From Trichaptum fuscoviolaceum (taxonomy: Eukaryota > Basidiomycota > Agaricomycetes > Hymenochaetales > Trichaptaceae), in NCBI GenBank assembly GCA_910574455.1, contig CAJSYZ010000012.1, positions 2,597,317-2,661,316 of the forward strand: a stretch of 64,000 bases of DNA, given 5' to 3'. The notes below the pieces were generated by a model. The model worked only from the letters and a program-made list of their open reading frames with translations. It ran no database searches and was not told the DNA's origin. The translations under genes and the position numbers were made by a program. Shown one piece after another: positions 12,303 to 24,146 of the stretch; position 1 is the first letter of the stretch; each line of letters opens with the position of its first letter.

Positions 12303-13491
12303 ATGAGGACCTTGATATGGCATCAAGGACCCAGCGCCGTGTACGCGATCTCATCATTACAGTCTTATGACGCTAGTCTCTAACCAGATATTCATCAATC
12401 CGCAGACTCGGAATCAACGGCCATCTCTCAAACGTGCATGCAGCTGGTTATAGCTCGGGGACTCTCGACCCTAGGCGCGATTTCAACACAGGATTCGTGC
12501 CCCAGTTGGGATCGTGGGGCTTAGATAGGTCGGATGCAGGTGCCTTCAATAGGGGGCTCTATCCAATGGAATACGTCAGGTGAGTTCAACTGCCTTCTAC
12601 ATCCAACCTGGAGAGTTGACGTGTGGTTTGTTCAAAATCTTGGCCTCTGTTTCTCCGTCATCCGACTCGGATGTTGCGTTCCAAAGCGATCCTGCTTTAT
12701 TCAGTCCGTCGTACCAGGGGAGTGTTATCCAGGAGCCACGGCTCGGTTCCTTCGACACTGTCAACCCGCAAGAACTGCCATACCCATTTACGTTCCATGT
12801 ACGGAGCCCATTACAGAACTCAGCGGAGCCTGGGTCGAGTTCGCATTCGCTACCGCAGCACACCCTGCCTCTTCAGCAACCCCAGCTGGCCTCTGGCACT
12901 TTTTTTCCTGCTGAGACATATGCTCCCTTACCTCTTTACGGTACCGCAAATGAAGCAACTGCGTCTCCCGTAGACCACCCTGGCCATTCGAACGCGGCCC
13001 CTACCATAGAGCACCAGGCAAATGCGGTGAATGACGGTCACGGTCAGCGTCAGCCTAGCACAGCTGTCCAACGCATTCGATGCCGTATCAGAAAGGTTAA
13101 AAAGGTGAACGGCGAATTTGTTTCCACGGGAATGTGTGATGTCCTCCTCTCGCACGACGAGGAGTTCATCAACACGCACTTGGATCACCACACTGCCGCC
13201 GAACTCGAATTCAACCTCGACAACTGCCCTTTTCTCCACATCGCAGGGAAGAAGCCGTGCGTGTCGAAGCGTAAGGGTGTGCCCGTAAAACGGCATGTGC
13301 TCGTGCGCCATATCTACCATATGCACTTCGAGAACGCACCTCGCGTAAAGTGCCCGACTTGTGACAAGACATTCGAGCGCTGGTACGAAGTCCTCCGACA
13401 CCAGAAAGACGTGAAAAGGCCTTGTCCGCCTGGACCGCAGGCAGTCACCAAGCAGGGCAGAAAGCCGACCAATAGGCGTCGCCGGAAATAA
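12303..13491 (+). CDS. Zinc-finger protein B, three exons, 344 aa
   Basis: Exons are 12303-12340, 12388-12579 and 12687-13491, summing to 1035 nt. Junction phases are the same as in C and E1/E2 (two bases left over at each donor). The last finger, near residues 299-323, is CPTCDKTFERWYEVLRHQ...C. Two atypical modules precede it: CDVLLSHDEEF..THLDHH, then NCPF...KPC...RHVLVRHIYHMHF. The end is basic (TNRRRRK). The middle is rich in Ser, Pro and Gln. Probably a nuclear DNA-binding protein. Oddity: the acceptor used by the other copies reads AAAT|CTTGG instead of AAAG, so the second intron must run to the next in-phase AG at 12685-12686 (107 nt against about 50). A TATA-like TGTATAAAC lies about 40 nt before the ATG. 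Confidence 0.72.
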
Positions 13492-14640
13492 TTGTTCTGC
13501 AATCATCGTGACAGACATCTCGACTAAGCACTGGAGACAAATCATCTGCACTTTACGACCACTTATGACTTTCTTCTGGTTTCAAGCATCTCTCAACATT
13601 GTATCTTTACCAAACGCGTGATATTCTTTATTCCTAACGCTTGTATTATCTTCTCGCTGTATGTATATTGTATTCCCATTTCAATTCTTCGTTTTCGTCA
13701 TCCTTGTTTGTAATTCTTCATTTCTCTACGGAAAGCTGTATTTCTATCCATTCACTGTACATACACGCTTTGATCATTGATTGCGAGTCCGCTGCGAAAT
13801 ACTATAGCTGAGTTTATGGTCTAGTTGAACAATTTTCTTATTGATTTGGAAGAATTTTGAAAGCCCAATTTCAATGCACTCTCTTGGCGTGTCAACTTTA
13901 CGGGAGGCAAGGACGCGATTCGAGGACTGCCAGTGGCGAGTCACGGTAGTAGCTTGAACATTGGCAGATACATGCGTCAGAACTTCTTTGAAACTTGATA
14001 TCATTTTCGTCATACTCTTGTTTCCGATGTTGTTTCCTCTCATCTTCGTCGTGCTCTGCGAGAACTACTTGCTCTCATTGTCAGTCAATCAAACGTCGTA
14101 GTCTCCGCTCAACCATCCCCCATTGAGTTATTCTGTGGTCCTGAATCTGACATGTATGGTTCATTTGGACTCTCCTTCCACAGCGACCGCTATCTTAGCA
14201 GTAGGAGCCCTGGCGAGAAGGAAGTCATTGAGGACATACATGTATACAATCCGAAAGATCTACGTTGACCCTGATCGCGGAGTCTTTGCTTTTTACCTTT
14301 GTCGAGCATGCAGTTACGATACATGTATCTAATTGGGTAAAACAGTATTATTTAGTTGAGTGTATTATATTTGTTACAATCATTGCTTTAGCCTGAGAAT
14401 ACACATTCAGCTGTCTGCGCTAGACACTGTATCCAATAACCTGGTCCGAAAGTGCTACAAGACACTGCCAATTGGGCACTGGAAATCAATGATTCGATCA
14501 TCAAAATCGCGCCGGCCGCTCAGGCTCAGGCCTGTCATGTTCAAACACCGTAAATATGCTTGTAGCAGGTTTGATTCGAACTTGAAGCTTCGTGTTTAGC
14601 TCTGATAAAATTGGAATACTACACAATAAATTACATTTTA
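13492..14640. other. 3' flank of gene B plus truncated X-type sequence
   Basis: 13492-14125 follows the same path as 37054-37530. It holds the zinc-finger 3' flank, then the TGATTGCGAGTCC.CTGCGAAAT block, then the CGTAGTCTCCGCTCAAC block, after which homology stops. It contains a single uninterrupted TTCCTAACGC, which serves as the empty-site reference for the transposon at 24463-37043. 14130-14640 shows no gene and no match that I noticed elsewhere in the window. Confidence 0.55.
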
Positions 14641-14784
14641 CATTCTACAGTCACTTAACTATGCACACATGTGATCCGTGAAAATATTTTGTGATCTCAA
14701 TGACCGTGTGGAAAAAGATGTCCGAGTGCTTGGAGAAGTCGGAAAAGTGAATTGCCAGTGCTCATTGCGCCCTCGGGACCGGGA

Positions 14785-14822
14785 CCATCCACTGCCACTG
14801 CCACTGCCACTGCCACTGCCAC
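14785..14822. repeat. (CTGCCA)n hexanucleotide repeat
   Basis: About six perfect CTGCCA units. On the minus strand they would read as alternating Gly-Ser or Ala-Val depending on frame, which produces spurious reading frames. The matching position upstream of gene B has no expansion. Confidence 0.85.
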
Positions 14823-14859
14823 AGTAGTAGATTCCCACGCACCGCTCGAGGTTTTCTCC

Positions 14860-16740
14860 ATCGTTCTGACTGCAACTCGCCAGCACACTGGTATCCATAC
14901 CTACAATGTGCTATCCTATCGACGTTAAAGTATACTCTGAGACCGCAAAATGGTCCCCAATTTGGATGCCAGTGGAAGAGTGCGTCCTTTTTTTTCGCGC
15001 TATGTGGACGAAGTCAGGGGCTGACGCGTCGTCCCGGTTCTGCCAGCGTCAGATTTCCGCCCGCGCAAGAACTAGCCAAGACTCAGGCAACATCTATTGA
15101 GATACTAGGAAGCTAAACTCACCCTGACGATGTCTCTAGCTTCAGCGCTCATGTCAACACCGGACGAAGGCGCTGATACAGTACAGCGGCAAATCGCTCG
15201 ATGATCGATCTGCCTCCTAGCGCCTCCTTTCAAGCATCTTCGGCATTGCCAAGATCTTTTTGGGTCGCAGAGAAGGACATCAGTGAAATATCAAAGAATA
15301 TCAGGGTGCCTAGGCACACCTACACCTCAAAGACCTGAACGGCACCGGACGGCGGATGTCCGAGGTCCAAGAGATCATTCCTTTAATCATTTTTCATCTT
15401 ATTTGTGGATCATGGACCATATGAACTCGGGCGCCATACCCGTGCTGGTGATTTGACGCGCCCGCGATAGCCCCCAAGGACCGGAGTCAGACCGGTCTGC
15501 GCTATTGGGGTTACCCAAGAGGTGGCATCTCTGACAGAACTGCAAGCTGCTCTGAGCCTAAGCACTACTTGGGACCACTCTTGCCAGCCAAAGCCAGGGC
15601 CGGGACGTCAAGGATGTAGAGTTCAGTGGTCACCTTGCTTCACAGAACGATCTCCAAGTCATCCTCAGAAGCAACGTAGGGGAACCTGATAACAGCGAAT
15701 ACGTGATTTCGCATCCAATGCGTGCCGTGGAAGGGACGCTTTGAATTTCTCACCAAAAAGTGCTTGGCCCACCGCAACGATGTTACCTATGATATCACCA
15801 GCTTTGACCTGCGTTCAAAGACCCGGGACCTGAAATAGCCTTTGTGAGTGCGTTGCCTCCCTTAATAGCACCATAGACTCACCATAAGAAATTCTTTGGC
15901 ATACCAAGTTTCCTGCTTGCGTGTAGCTGTCAATGACCTTCGATTTCTGCCTATCATTTCGGCCTCCTCGCACGTTCAACTTTCTCTCCGGTCAACCTAC
16001 CCCATAAGTAAGTATACATCTAGCAGTATCTTGCTGAATCATCTCACCGAAATGCTTTGCAGCATTCAATACAAAAGCAGAGCAGTAACACTGCATTGAT
16101 CATAGCGTGCGGAGTCCTCGATGTTGTCCAATCATGAAGCACGTCCGCTAGCATGAGATTCGAGAGCGCTGCCGAGGCCACTTCCCTTTGTCTATCTAGA
16201 CAGTTGTGCTGCGACAGGGATAGCGGAAAAGCCCAAGGCGATTCAAAGGCATATCATCGCGGGAATCGCGAGCTCGTCTTCTCACAATGTGAGGCAAATG
16301 GCCGGAGGGATAGTTATCGCACTTCGTGCTTCAAGAGTTGATATCTGGTGTTTTTTTTTCAGATCAGATCTTCTAGGAATCTGCGAGCTCGTGCTCTAGT
16401 TAGACCACAGAACCACCCGAACGTGTATTGTTGACGACGACGCTTGGGCGCGCGTGAGGTGGGGGGAGGGAGGAAACAAAGGATGTGAGTAACGTGATGC
16501 AGAGTCGTTTGCTTTGAACGCGTGAACGCGTGACCGCGCTCGACGCGCTCAACATCCTTTACTACCGCGTGACAGTTCTCCCAGGCCACCACACCGCTTT
16601 TTCTTCTATATCTTACCTCTCTGAGCTCTGCCTTTCTTCCTTCTCTACCCCCACCCCCTCCAATCCGCAACGCCCTTCCACTTTCTGAACTAGCCCCATA
16701 CGACTGCAACCACTCTTCGTCTTCTCAAACATCTACAATT
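14860..16740. other. Upstream module of zinc-finger gene C
   Basis: Non-coding duplicate of 10250-12302, with parts also resembling 1390-1960 and 19570-20170. The last 150 bp before the ATG are pyrimidine-rich (many CTT and CTC runs), typical of fungal promoters. No gene is supported. Confidence 0.5.
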
Positions 16741-18106
16741 ATGCTTTCTCCTCTTCCCTCAGATCGTCTCTTTTACGAACTCACGAAGATGAGGCCAAAC
16801 ACCTTGAAGCGGCAGCGCACACCGAGTATAGAGTACGCGACATCAATACTTTCCTATCAGTTGAAACATGAAAAGGCTAATGATCTTCACAGATTATTTG
16901 ATTATCATGCTGACCAGCCATCAAGGCTGTCGATAGTCGATTCTGCATCATCATCGGGAGACTTAAGAGCAGACGAGACCAGCTCATGGGGAGATTATGG
17001 GAACGACACGCAGTTTTTCGTGAGCGATTCCAACGCAGGGGACTTCTCCAGGTGAGTTCTTCGACCGTCCTATACCACACTCGGAGGACTGACTAGCTGA
17101 AAGCTTGACCTCGCTGTCTTTCAACAATGCATCGACGGACGGGAATAGTTTGATCGAAAACTATGCGACACTGTATCCGAGCAACGATACTCAAGACTCA
17201 AGCAATGGTGCCTTTGTCTTGCTCAGTTCACCTTACCTTCCATCGGAACCCTCGCCTGCAGATGGTTCTGACGGCTGCTCTGACTCCACACAGTCATCCA
17301 ACGACAACATCCTCCCATCCCATGATCAGAGCCATACCTATTGCGCTGAAGCCGCCCTACCTCTGTCAGGCCCTTCGCATGAAGCGACTGAGCTTCACGC
17401 GGACCTTCATGCCCATCAGCACATAGAGTCTACGACAGAGCACGATGCGGACGAGGAGGATGAAGAGCACGATGACGAGGATGCGGACGACGAGGATGAA
17501 GAGCACGACGACGCCCACGTCGACGGAGAGGTTGCGAGCATTTCATGCTGCATACTTCTGGGCGAAATGGACGGTAATGTCCGTGTCTTCCGCACAGAAT
17601 GCAATGCCGAGCTCCAACGCGACAAGAAGATGCTCAGAAGGCATTTCACCGAGCACCAGGCTCGCGGCGAGCTGGAGTGGAATCTATATAGGTGCCCTTT
17701 CACGCGCCTCAAGAGAGGTATTTGCAAACCAAAAGAGTCGAGTCCGCTTGACGCGGTTGTCGGCCTGGAGGTGCTTGTGAATCACGTATTTTCATCGCAG
17801 CATTTTCAAGTTGGTGCGCTTCGCTTTAAGTGCCCTACCTGTGTCAAGTCGTACGAGCGCAAGGACGCACTCCTTCGGCACCAGCAAAACCCGAAGAACA
17901 CATGTCCTGTGTCGTCGGGTCGCCATTCCTCCACCCAAGACACCTCTCAGCTCACCGAGCAGGCCACTGAAGAGGTCGTCGATCTTATCACTGAAGAGGT
18001 CGCTGATCAGATCACTGAAGAGGTCGTTGAGCAGGCCATTGAAGAGGTTACCGAGCTTATCACTAATCACGGCAGAAGGCCTGCTAAGAGGCGTCGCCGG
18101 GGTTAA
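16741..18106 (+). CDS. Zinc-finger protein C, three exons, 417 aa
   Basis: Exons are 16741-16832, 16893-17051 and 17104-18106 (1254 nt). Introns are GTACGC..CACAG (60 nt, branch GCTAAT) and GTGAGT..AAAG (52 nt), both leaving phase 2 as in paralogs B and E. The first intron has a length divisible by three and is open, so it can be mistaken for coding. The protein has an N-terminal Ser-rich part, then a very acidic stretch of repeated EEDEEHDDED-like sequence. Three finger-like modules follow: TEC..RRHFTEH, RCPF..VNHVFSSQH, and CPTCVKSYERKDALLRHQ...C at about 327-351. Next come four octapeptide repeats and a basic end. This is the most complete member. A sequence-specific nuclear protein is inferred. 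Confidence 0.8.
17963..18058 (+). repeat. Four 24-bp in-frame tandem repeats in gene C
   Basis: Four 24-bp units of the form (G/A)(C/T)C-A(C/T)TGAAGAGGT... encode eight-residue units TEEVVDLI, TEEVADQI, TEEVVEQA and IEEVTELI. The even length (8 codons) keeps frame, so copy number can vary without breaking the protein. Hydrophobic and acidic residues alternate in a way that could form an amphipathic helix. Copy A at the window start retains the same tail. Confidence 0.85.
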
Positions 18107-18439
18107 TTATCCCGCAATCAAAGTGAACGACATCACGACTGAGCATTGGTAACAAGTCATCTGCAATTTACGACCACTTATGACTTTCTTTTGGCTTCAA
18201 GCATCTCCCAACATTGTATCTTTACCACAAGCATGCTGTTCTTTATTTCTAACATTTATATTCTCTTCCTACTGTATATATCACCACTGCAATTGTTTGT
18301 TCTCGTCATCCTTGCTTGTATGTAGTACTTTACCACCTTCTGGAAGGTTGCAACTTTATTCATCCGCTGTACACATTTGATACTGCAATGCTAATCATTG
18401 ATTGCGAGTAATCCAACTGATTTGATGATCATTCCAGTT

Positions 18440-19088
18440 TGGATGCATGCTACCGAGTCGCCAGTCTTTCTTTGAGTCCTTCATCGGAGCTGTATTCAAC
18501 GAACAGATTGTGTCTAGAGTCTACACCGTCATCCAGCATTTTTCTTCCTCCCTCTGATCATCGCGGTGTCTTTGATTTCGAACTAGTCTGCTTCTTGAAG
18601 ACCCATCCGGGCTTATATTCATCCTCATTACTCCCAACTCGTCGTGGGACTCTGTTCCAGAGCAGTCACACATTCCCATTAACTCCCACAATACTCAGCC
18701 CATTTAGCAAACGAAGACCCTATCACATTGAAACTATTATGGATTGAAGATTATTCTATGTGATGTAATCATGGCTGACGTTCGCGTCGGTCAGATCATT
18801 CTACACGCATGCAACATCGACCTTCCATACTGTAAGAAAAAGATTGTGAATCATCTCCTAACACATGCTGCTCGGGGCGAGCTGCAGTTCAACCTTAACT
18901 TCTATCCCTTCCGACTCGCCCAAGGAAAGAAATGCGAGACCAGAAGCAAGGACGACGCGAACAGAGAGATTAGTGACATTACAAAATCAAGAAAGTGGAG
19001 TTCAATGTGCTTGTGCATCACATTCACAGGGACCAGATTAAGCCATACAGATGAAAAGACAGTTGCGGACCCCCTTTACCTGCGCTGA
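18440..19088 (+). pseudogene. Ruined zinc-finger gene F2
   Basis: This is a plus-strand relative of E1/E2. It shows SDHRGVFDFE near 18555, then a shifted frame. From 18744 a frame runs ILCDVIMADVRVGQIILHAC, then LTHAARGELQFNLNF (finger-1 and finger-2 start), then KKCETRSKDDAN. The second CPF cysteine has become Tyr (FYPF), and the region that should hold HIYTQHF and the third finger is deleted (about 80 bp near 19020). It therefore cannot make a normal family protein. Its duplicate F1 lost a different part. Confidence 0.78.
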
Positions 19089-19089
19089 G

Positions 19090-21130
19090 AGTTCGGACAT
19101 TTGCTTACGCATTGGGGGTGCAATGAATCCCTCCTTAAGTGATGGTCATGACGATCCGAGCTTGACATATTGATGGCATTCAACAACAACCTTCTTATTT
19201 CTTATCATTAGTCTCTTCCAGCTTCCAGCTTCAGGCATTCCTCAGCATTGTAATATCACGATTTTGTTTTGGGGAAAGGAAACGTTTGGCGGGAAGGGAA
19301 ATAGGAAGGTATGTCATGGAAAAGAATTGAACGCGCAATCTTGAAGAACCCAAAGGGTAAACGCAAGAAGTGCTGCAGCGCATTTTCGTTGTTCGAGCTT
19401 GACACCTTCTCCAGACTTTCCTTCGCAAGCCACTCGAGCTGCAAGGAGATAGCGCCCGCGCTCAATGTGGCCGTCTACTCACAGAAAAATGATTGCAGTA
19501 ACTTTCGAACGCAACATACCACGGATGTGGTAAATAAAGATCTTACCATCTGATTTCTCGTCCGTTGGATGCCATGGAAGCATATCAAAAGGTGGGGATC
19601 AAATAACGCCTAGCCCGGCCCCGCCAGGCCCACCGGTGGTTCTATCAGCTTTGACCGTGCGTCAAGCTCCATAGGCAGCGATGTGAGTTCGTGGCCTTCT
19701 TTAATTATCTTATAGACTCACCATAGTACGGAACTGCGACATATCCTACATCATGAAGCTGTCAATATATGCCGGTTCATTTCGAAAGCATTGCTGCTAC
19801 GATAGGATGACCTCGCCGCTGGTTGACCTAGCCTACAGGGTAAGTAAGTGTCCCTCTAGCAGTGTCTTGCTGAACCATCTCACCGATACACGTTGCTACA
19901 GTCCATAGAAAGACCAGGTATTAACACTGTGGGATCACGGAGCGCGTTGTGTTGTCACGAAGCACGGCTGCTAGCACGAGATCCGAGAGCGCTGCTCAGG
20001 CCACTTCCCTTTGTCGAGCTAGACCAATGCGTTGCGACAGGGACTCGGACAGGGAAGACATTTTGCGAAGAAATCATATGAAAATGCGATTCTGATCCCG
20101 ATCGTGGGGTGAATTTGCGAACCCGTCTTCTTCTGAGAATGTCAGAGAAATGGCCGGACGTGTATTGTGCTGACTGCGCCGCCGGTTGACTGTGTCCTCC
20201 GGTCAACGAACATCATAAAAGATTCAGCCCGAAGCATCATACGTGAAGCACCAGATGTAGAGATATCTGCGGTAGACCCTCTGTTCTTATCCAGCTGCTT
20301 CCTTGCGATGGTCTGCTTTGATCGATGACGAAGAGCCATAATGCTGGCGTTCTTCAGGTAAGTCCTTCTCCTTGAACCGGAGATGTAAATCAGCAACGCT
20401 CAATAAGACAGTCAAGAAGAGCGTACTCTTATGAAGAAGGCAATGTAGGTAGGGAGGAGACGTCCAGTGTAACGTGACGGTGAAGAAGATTTAGACTAAA
20501 CAAGTCCAATAAGGTCTTGTTGAGAGCAGTGAAGAAGATAAGCTAATCCGAGAGAGTATTATAAGTGGATAAGCCATGGAGACGTCTCGAGAATTTCCAG
20601 CTTTATGTCGATCGAACTTCGCTGTATTCGAGCCAATGTGCGTGTCAAAGGAGTCAGGCCGCGCAACAACACTGGCAGTGGCCAAATATTGGCAAATAAG
20701 TGATTCACGTGTCATTAAGTCGCGACTTCACCTCCCCTAAACAGAACAGCCTCAGGTTTGTCTCTCGTGTCTCCGGAGGTATCTCCACATTGCTAAGTCT
20801 CGTACCGATCTGTCCATAAGGTGTCTAGCCAATTGTTCAGGATTTTCAGCATCAGGGAACAACTTATTTTGCACACAACTTAAAACCAATATGTACAGTG
20901 AATGAATAGAAACCAGTTCTCCGAGAGTCCGAGTAGTGATATAACAGCGATGAATAACGCATAAGAAATAACATAGATGCGATGATGATACAATGTTGTA
21001 GGATACTTTAGACCATAAGATAATCGTAATCTGTGTAGGTTGCAAATAAGAAGTAAGAAGGTCGTTAAATGTCATCAATATATCGAGCTTTGAGCCCTCA
21101 TTCTCCTCGCGTAACCATCACCGTAGACGA
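19090..21130. other. Non-coding part of duplication copy 2
   Basis: Matches 964-2900. No gene seen. Compared with copy 1 there are small indels, for example around 20450 and 20580-20660, and scattered substitutions. They do not respect any reading frame, which argues against coding. Confidence 0.5.
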
Positions 21131-21133
21131 GAT

Positions 21134-22305
21134 TTACTGCGCCGCCCACGTTAAAGCAAGTTTTCGACTTCGCAGCGCAGGTAGTTGAGGTCCGCAGTTG
21201 TCTCTCCTTCTGTGCCGCTTGATCTCATCCTCTCGTTTGAACGTCATCGGGCAGTATGGGCAGCGCCAGCGGGGTGGATCAACAAAGTGCTGAGTGTAGA
21301 TGTGACGCACGAGCACATTAAATTCGACTCTCTTGATCTTAGTAAGATCAACATTCTCCTTATTCGCGTCATCCTTGCTTCTGGTCTTGCATGTCTTCCC
21401 TTTGACGAGTCGGAAAGGACAGAAGTTAAGGTTGAACCACAGCTCGCCCCGAGCAGCATGTGTTTGGAGATGATCCGTAATCTCTTTCACGCTGTAAGGA
21501 AGCTTGAAGCTGCATGCATGTAGGACGATCTGACCGTCGTGTAGGTCGGCCATGATTACATCACATGGAATACTCTTCACTCCGTAATAGTTGCGACTGG
21601 TTGGCGTCTCCGTTTGCTGAATGTGTTGGGTACTGTGTGAGTGAGCGGGAGTGTGTGACCGATCTGGAGCTGCATGAAGCGGTACAATATCCTTCGGTGA
21701 GCTGGGAATATAGAGGTTGAATCTAAACCCGGATGGGTCTGGAAGAGGCAGACCAGGGAATGTTGAGCATTGTTGCATGAAGCTCTCTTGAACTTCAAAA
21801 TCGAAGACGCCACGATCATCAGAGAGAGGCGGAGTAGTGGTGGATGATACCATCTGGCCAATGGATCCAGCATCCGACGAAGGTGTAAAAGGGGTAGCAT
21901 TCTTTCCAAATGAATCGGTGTCGTCCGCCTGTGGGCTGAATGAGGCAATACTTACTAGTCAATTCTCAAAGTGTGGTATAACATGGTCGACGAACTCACC
22001 TGGGGAAGCCCATGGAGGTGGCATCACTCATGAACGGATCCCTGTCTTTGCTTTCACAACCCCTTGTCCTTGATTCGTTTACCAATCCCATGTTAACGTC
22101 GCTCCATGGCCCGGAGGCAACTGATTCGTAATCCAGCATCGACAAAGTTGATGGCTGACTAGCAAGAAGCCGGGGACTGTGGGTTGGCGAGTGTCTTATT
22201 AGCATCCAATGTTGAGGATAGTAGGAAAGATGCATACTCAATACTTAGGGACTGGTGCCGCTTGTTTGACCTCAGAAGATGATCTGAGTTGTGATTAAAG
22301 CACAT
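21134..22305 (-). CDS. Zinc-finger protein E2, three exons, 353 aa
   Basis: Duplicate of E1 at a constant offset of 18212. Exons are 22305-22238, 22176-22000 and 21950-21134. Splice sites and phases are conserved, and the frame is intact for all 353 codons. The finger-3 motif CPYCPMTFKREDEIKRH...C and the first two modules are identical to E1. Differences sit mainly in the Ser-rich exon 2 (for example LSMLDYESVASG against LLNPESDSVASG) and at a few residues of exon 3. Both copies being open suggests recent duplication or continued constraint. Function as for E1: probable DNA-binding protein. Confidence 0.8.
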
Positions 22306-22693
22306 TGCGGGTGATGCTAGAGAGTTGTAGGGGGTTAGTCGAAGAGTGAGGTAGCTCAAACTCCGTGAGTTGTATTATAAGGGATCCTGCGAGTGTATAT
22401 GAACCGCGCAAACAACAAACAACAATGCCGCACGGTTAAAAAGAATAGAGGTGGAATTATCATAAACAAACGAATAATGGAGCTTGCCGAGCGTGGTTTT
22501 CATCATGTGTAGAAGACGGCCCTGAGTGGTGGCCAGTGGGTCCCTATTGCAATGCAGTCAGTCCTTTGTCTTCTCCGTACAAACGAGAAAAGAGTGGAAA
22601 AGACAATAGACTTCAGCTCCCCTCACGCTGACGGCTATTTTGCAGCGCCTGGCTCGTGGCTATCGACAATTCAATTTATGTCCTCTTTTGGCG

Positions 22694-22700
22694 TATAAAG
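22694..22700 (+). promoter_or_regulatory. TATA box upstream of zinc-finger gene D
   Basis: TATAAAG in GGCGTATAAAGGAGAGC, about 180 bp before the first coding-like sequence of gene D, on the same strand. The identical motif survives at 4491-4497 without the gene. Confidence 0.45.
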
Positions 22701-22879
22701 GAGAGCAAGTTGGAAACGGTTGCCACTTGCTAGCTTAACGTGGTACTGAACTACAAAGCAAGCTACCCAAGATCAGCTCGCCGTCGCTTGTGAGTCGAAA
22801 TCTTCGAAACTAAGTTGAAATTCTCGTTTTAGTATTTAATCCCTGCCAGCCTTGACTCGAGGAGGGTCACCAGCGAGAG

Positions 22880-24146
22880 CTTGAGGCACCTTCTGAGTTG
22901 TATATCCAGAACCTTTACGCTGGCCCGACGAACGCCCCGCACTTATACATCTCCTCCAACTCCTTGGGACTGGACATCGGCCATCAGTCACAACCACAGT
23001 CGATCCCAAACTATTTTGATGACCGTGCTTGTGACAGCGAAAGTGATGAGAATCAATCTTTTGAATCTGATCACACTTTCGACCGTCATTCTTACCATGA
23101 AAGGCACAGTGTTGAATCGTTCCGCCTGTTCATGCAGCAAACCTCCAATTTCACGTTCCAAGTGCCGTGTCGTATCACTCTTTTGTGTACCGTGAGTTCA
23201 AGATCGTTTTCAACTCCTTACCCGTCATTGACCCCTGCTCATATCAAGTATCTTTCCTTCTCCTGCCACCACATCATCGTCTTTCCCATCTACACCGATT
23301 GGACCAAATCCATTCCTGCAGGAACAAGCCTCGCATTCACAATCCCAGGGCTTCAACGCAGCTATAGATCCTACATTGCTCACTTCTCCCGCTTCAAACG
23401 TGATCGGTGTGCCATCACCATTCATGTTGCCTGTCGCAGGACCAAGTGAACGTGCTGCGAAGAAGCGATGCAGAAATATTAATGAAACCCGCGCCAAAGA
23501 CTTTACTCGGCGAACTCGCAGACGTATTGAAGATCCATCCATCATTTTGCCTCAGTCGACAGAGCCGTTACGCCTGTCTGTCTTTCCCAGCGGCTCATCG
23601 CTTTCTTCTCCCGGCTTGCTCTATGTCTAGGAACATCCCAGAGAGACAGGATTCAACTTGGCTAATACCGTTGCTACCTCATTGCATAGTCATGAAAGAC
23701 CAAGCACCATTCCTCACGCCTCTCCTGCACTGGACATACAGTCGGATCAGCAGCCAGTCAAGTCGGCGTCATCATCTCCTAGCTCAGTCCCGTGCCCATT
23801 TATGGTCGAAGAGAAACTTTGCGGAGTGCTCCTCACAGATCAGCCTACGATACGCGCACACTTCACAGCCATTTATAAAAACATTGAGAATTTCCCACCG
23901 TCTAAGGCTAATTGTCTCTTCCCGGTCCTGGAGTGAAAGAAACCGTGCAAGGACTGTGATGGTTCATTCAGCCTGCCAACCTATGCGAGGCATGTCTTCG
24001 AGCTACACATCCCGGGGTCCAAAGTAAAATGCCCCGGTTGCTTGAAGTATTACATGTGATCGACGTCTCGTGATCAACACACATGTCGCGGTCCTCCAGC
24101 TCAGACGGCGCACTCTGGCACTAGAAAGAAGAGGACGAGAAAGTGA
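22880..24146 (+). pseudogene. Zinc-finger gene D with three in-frame stops
   Basis: The first part (22898-23191) is open and Ser/Asp-rich, ending at a GTGAGT donor. An intron (23192-23248, ATATCAAG acceptor) leads to a last exon in one frame from 23249 to TGA 24144-24146. That frame is broken by TAG 23628-23630, TGA 23934-23936 and TGA 24057-24059. It still encodes the family layout: VPCPFM..LC..IRAHF, then KPCKDC..YARHVFELH, then CPGCLKYYM..DQHTC, and a basic TRKKRTRK end. Two of the stops would be single C-to-T changes from CAG or CGA codons. Its 3' flank at 24370-24462 is interrupted by the transposon nest. Confidence 0.72.

Larger units (their letters stand above)
17996..22870. repeat. 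Segmental duplication, copy 2 (partner 1-4650)
   Basis: See the entry at 1-4650. This copy keeps about 250 bp near 18650-18900 that copy 1 lost. It lacks about 80 bp near 19020 that copy 1 keeps. On the right it continues into gene D. Confidence 0.93.

Noticed and set aside
12580..12686. A coding start at 12580 for zinc-finger gene B
   Set aside because: The apparent first codon is the GTG of a GTGAGT splice donor; exon 1 sequences lie upstream in matching phase.
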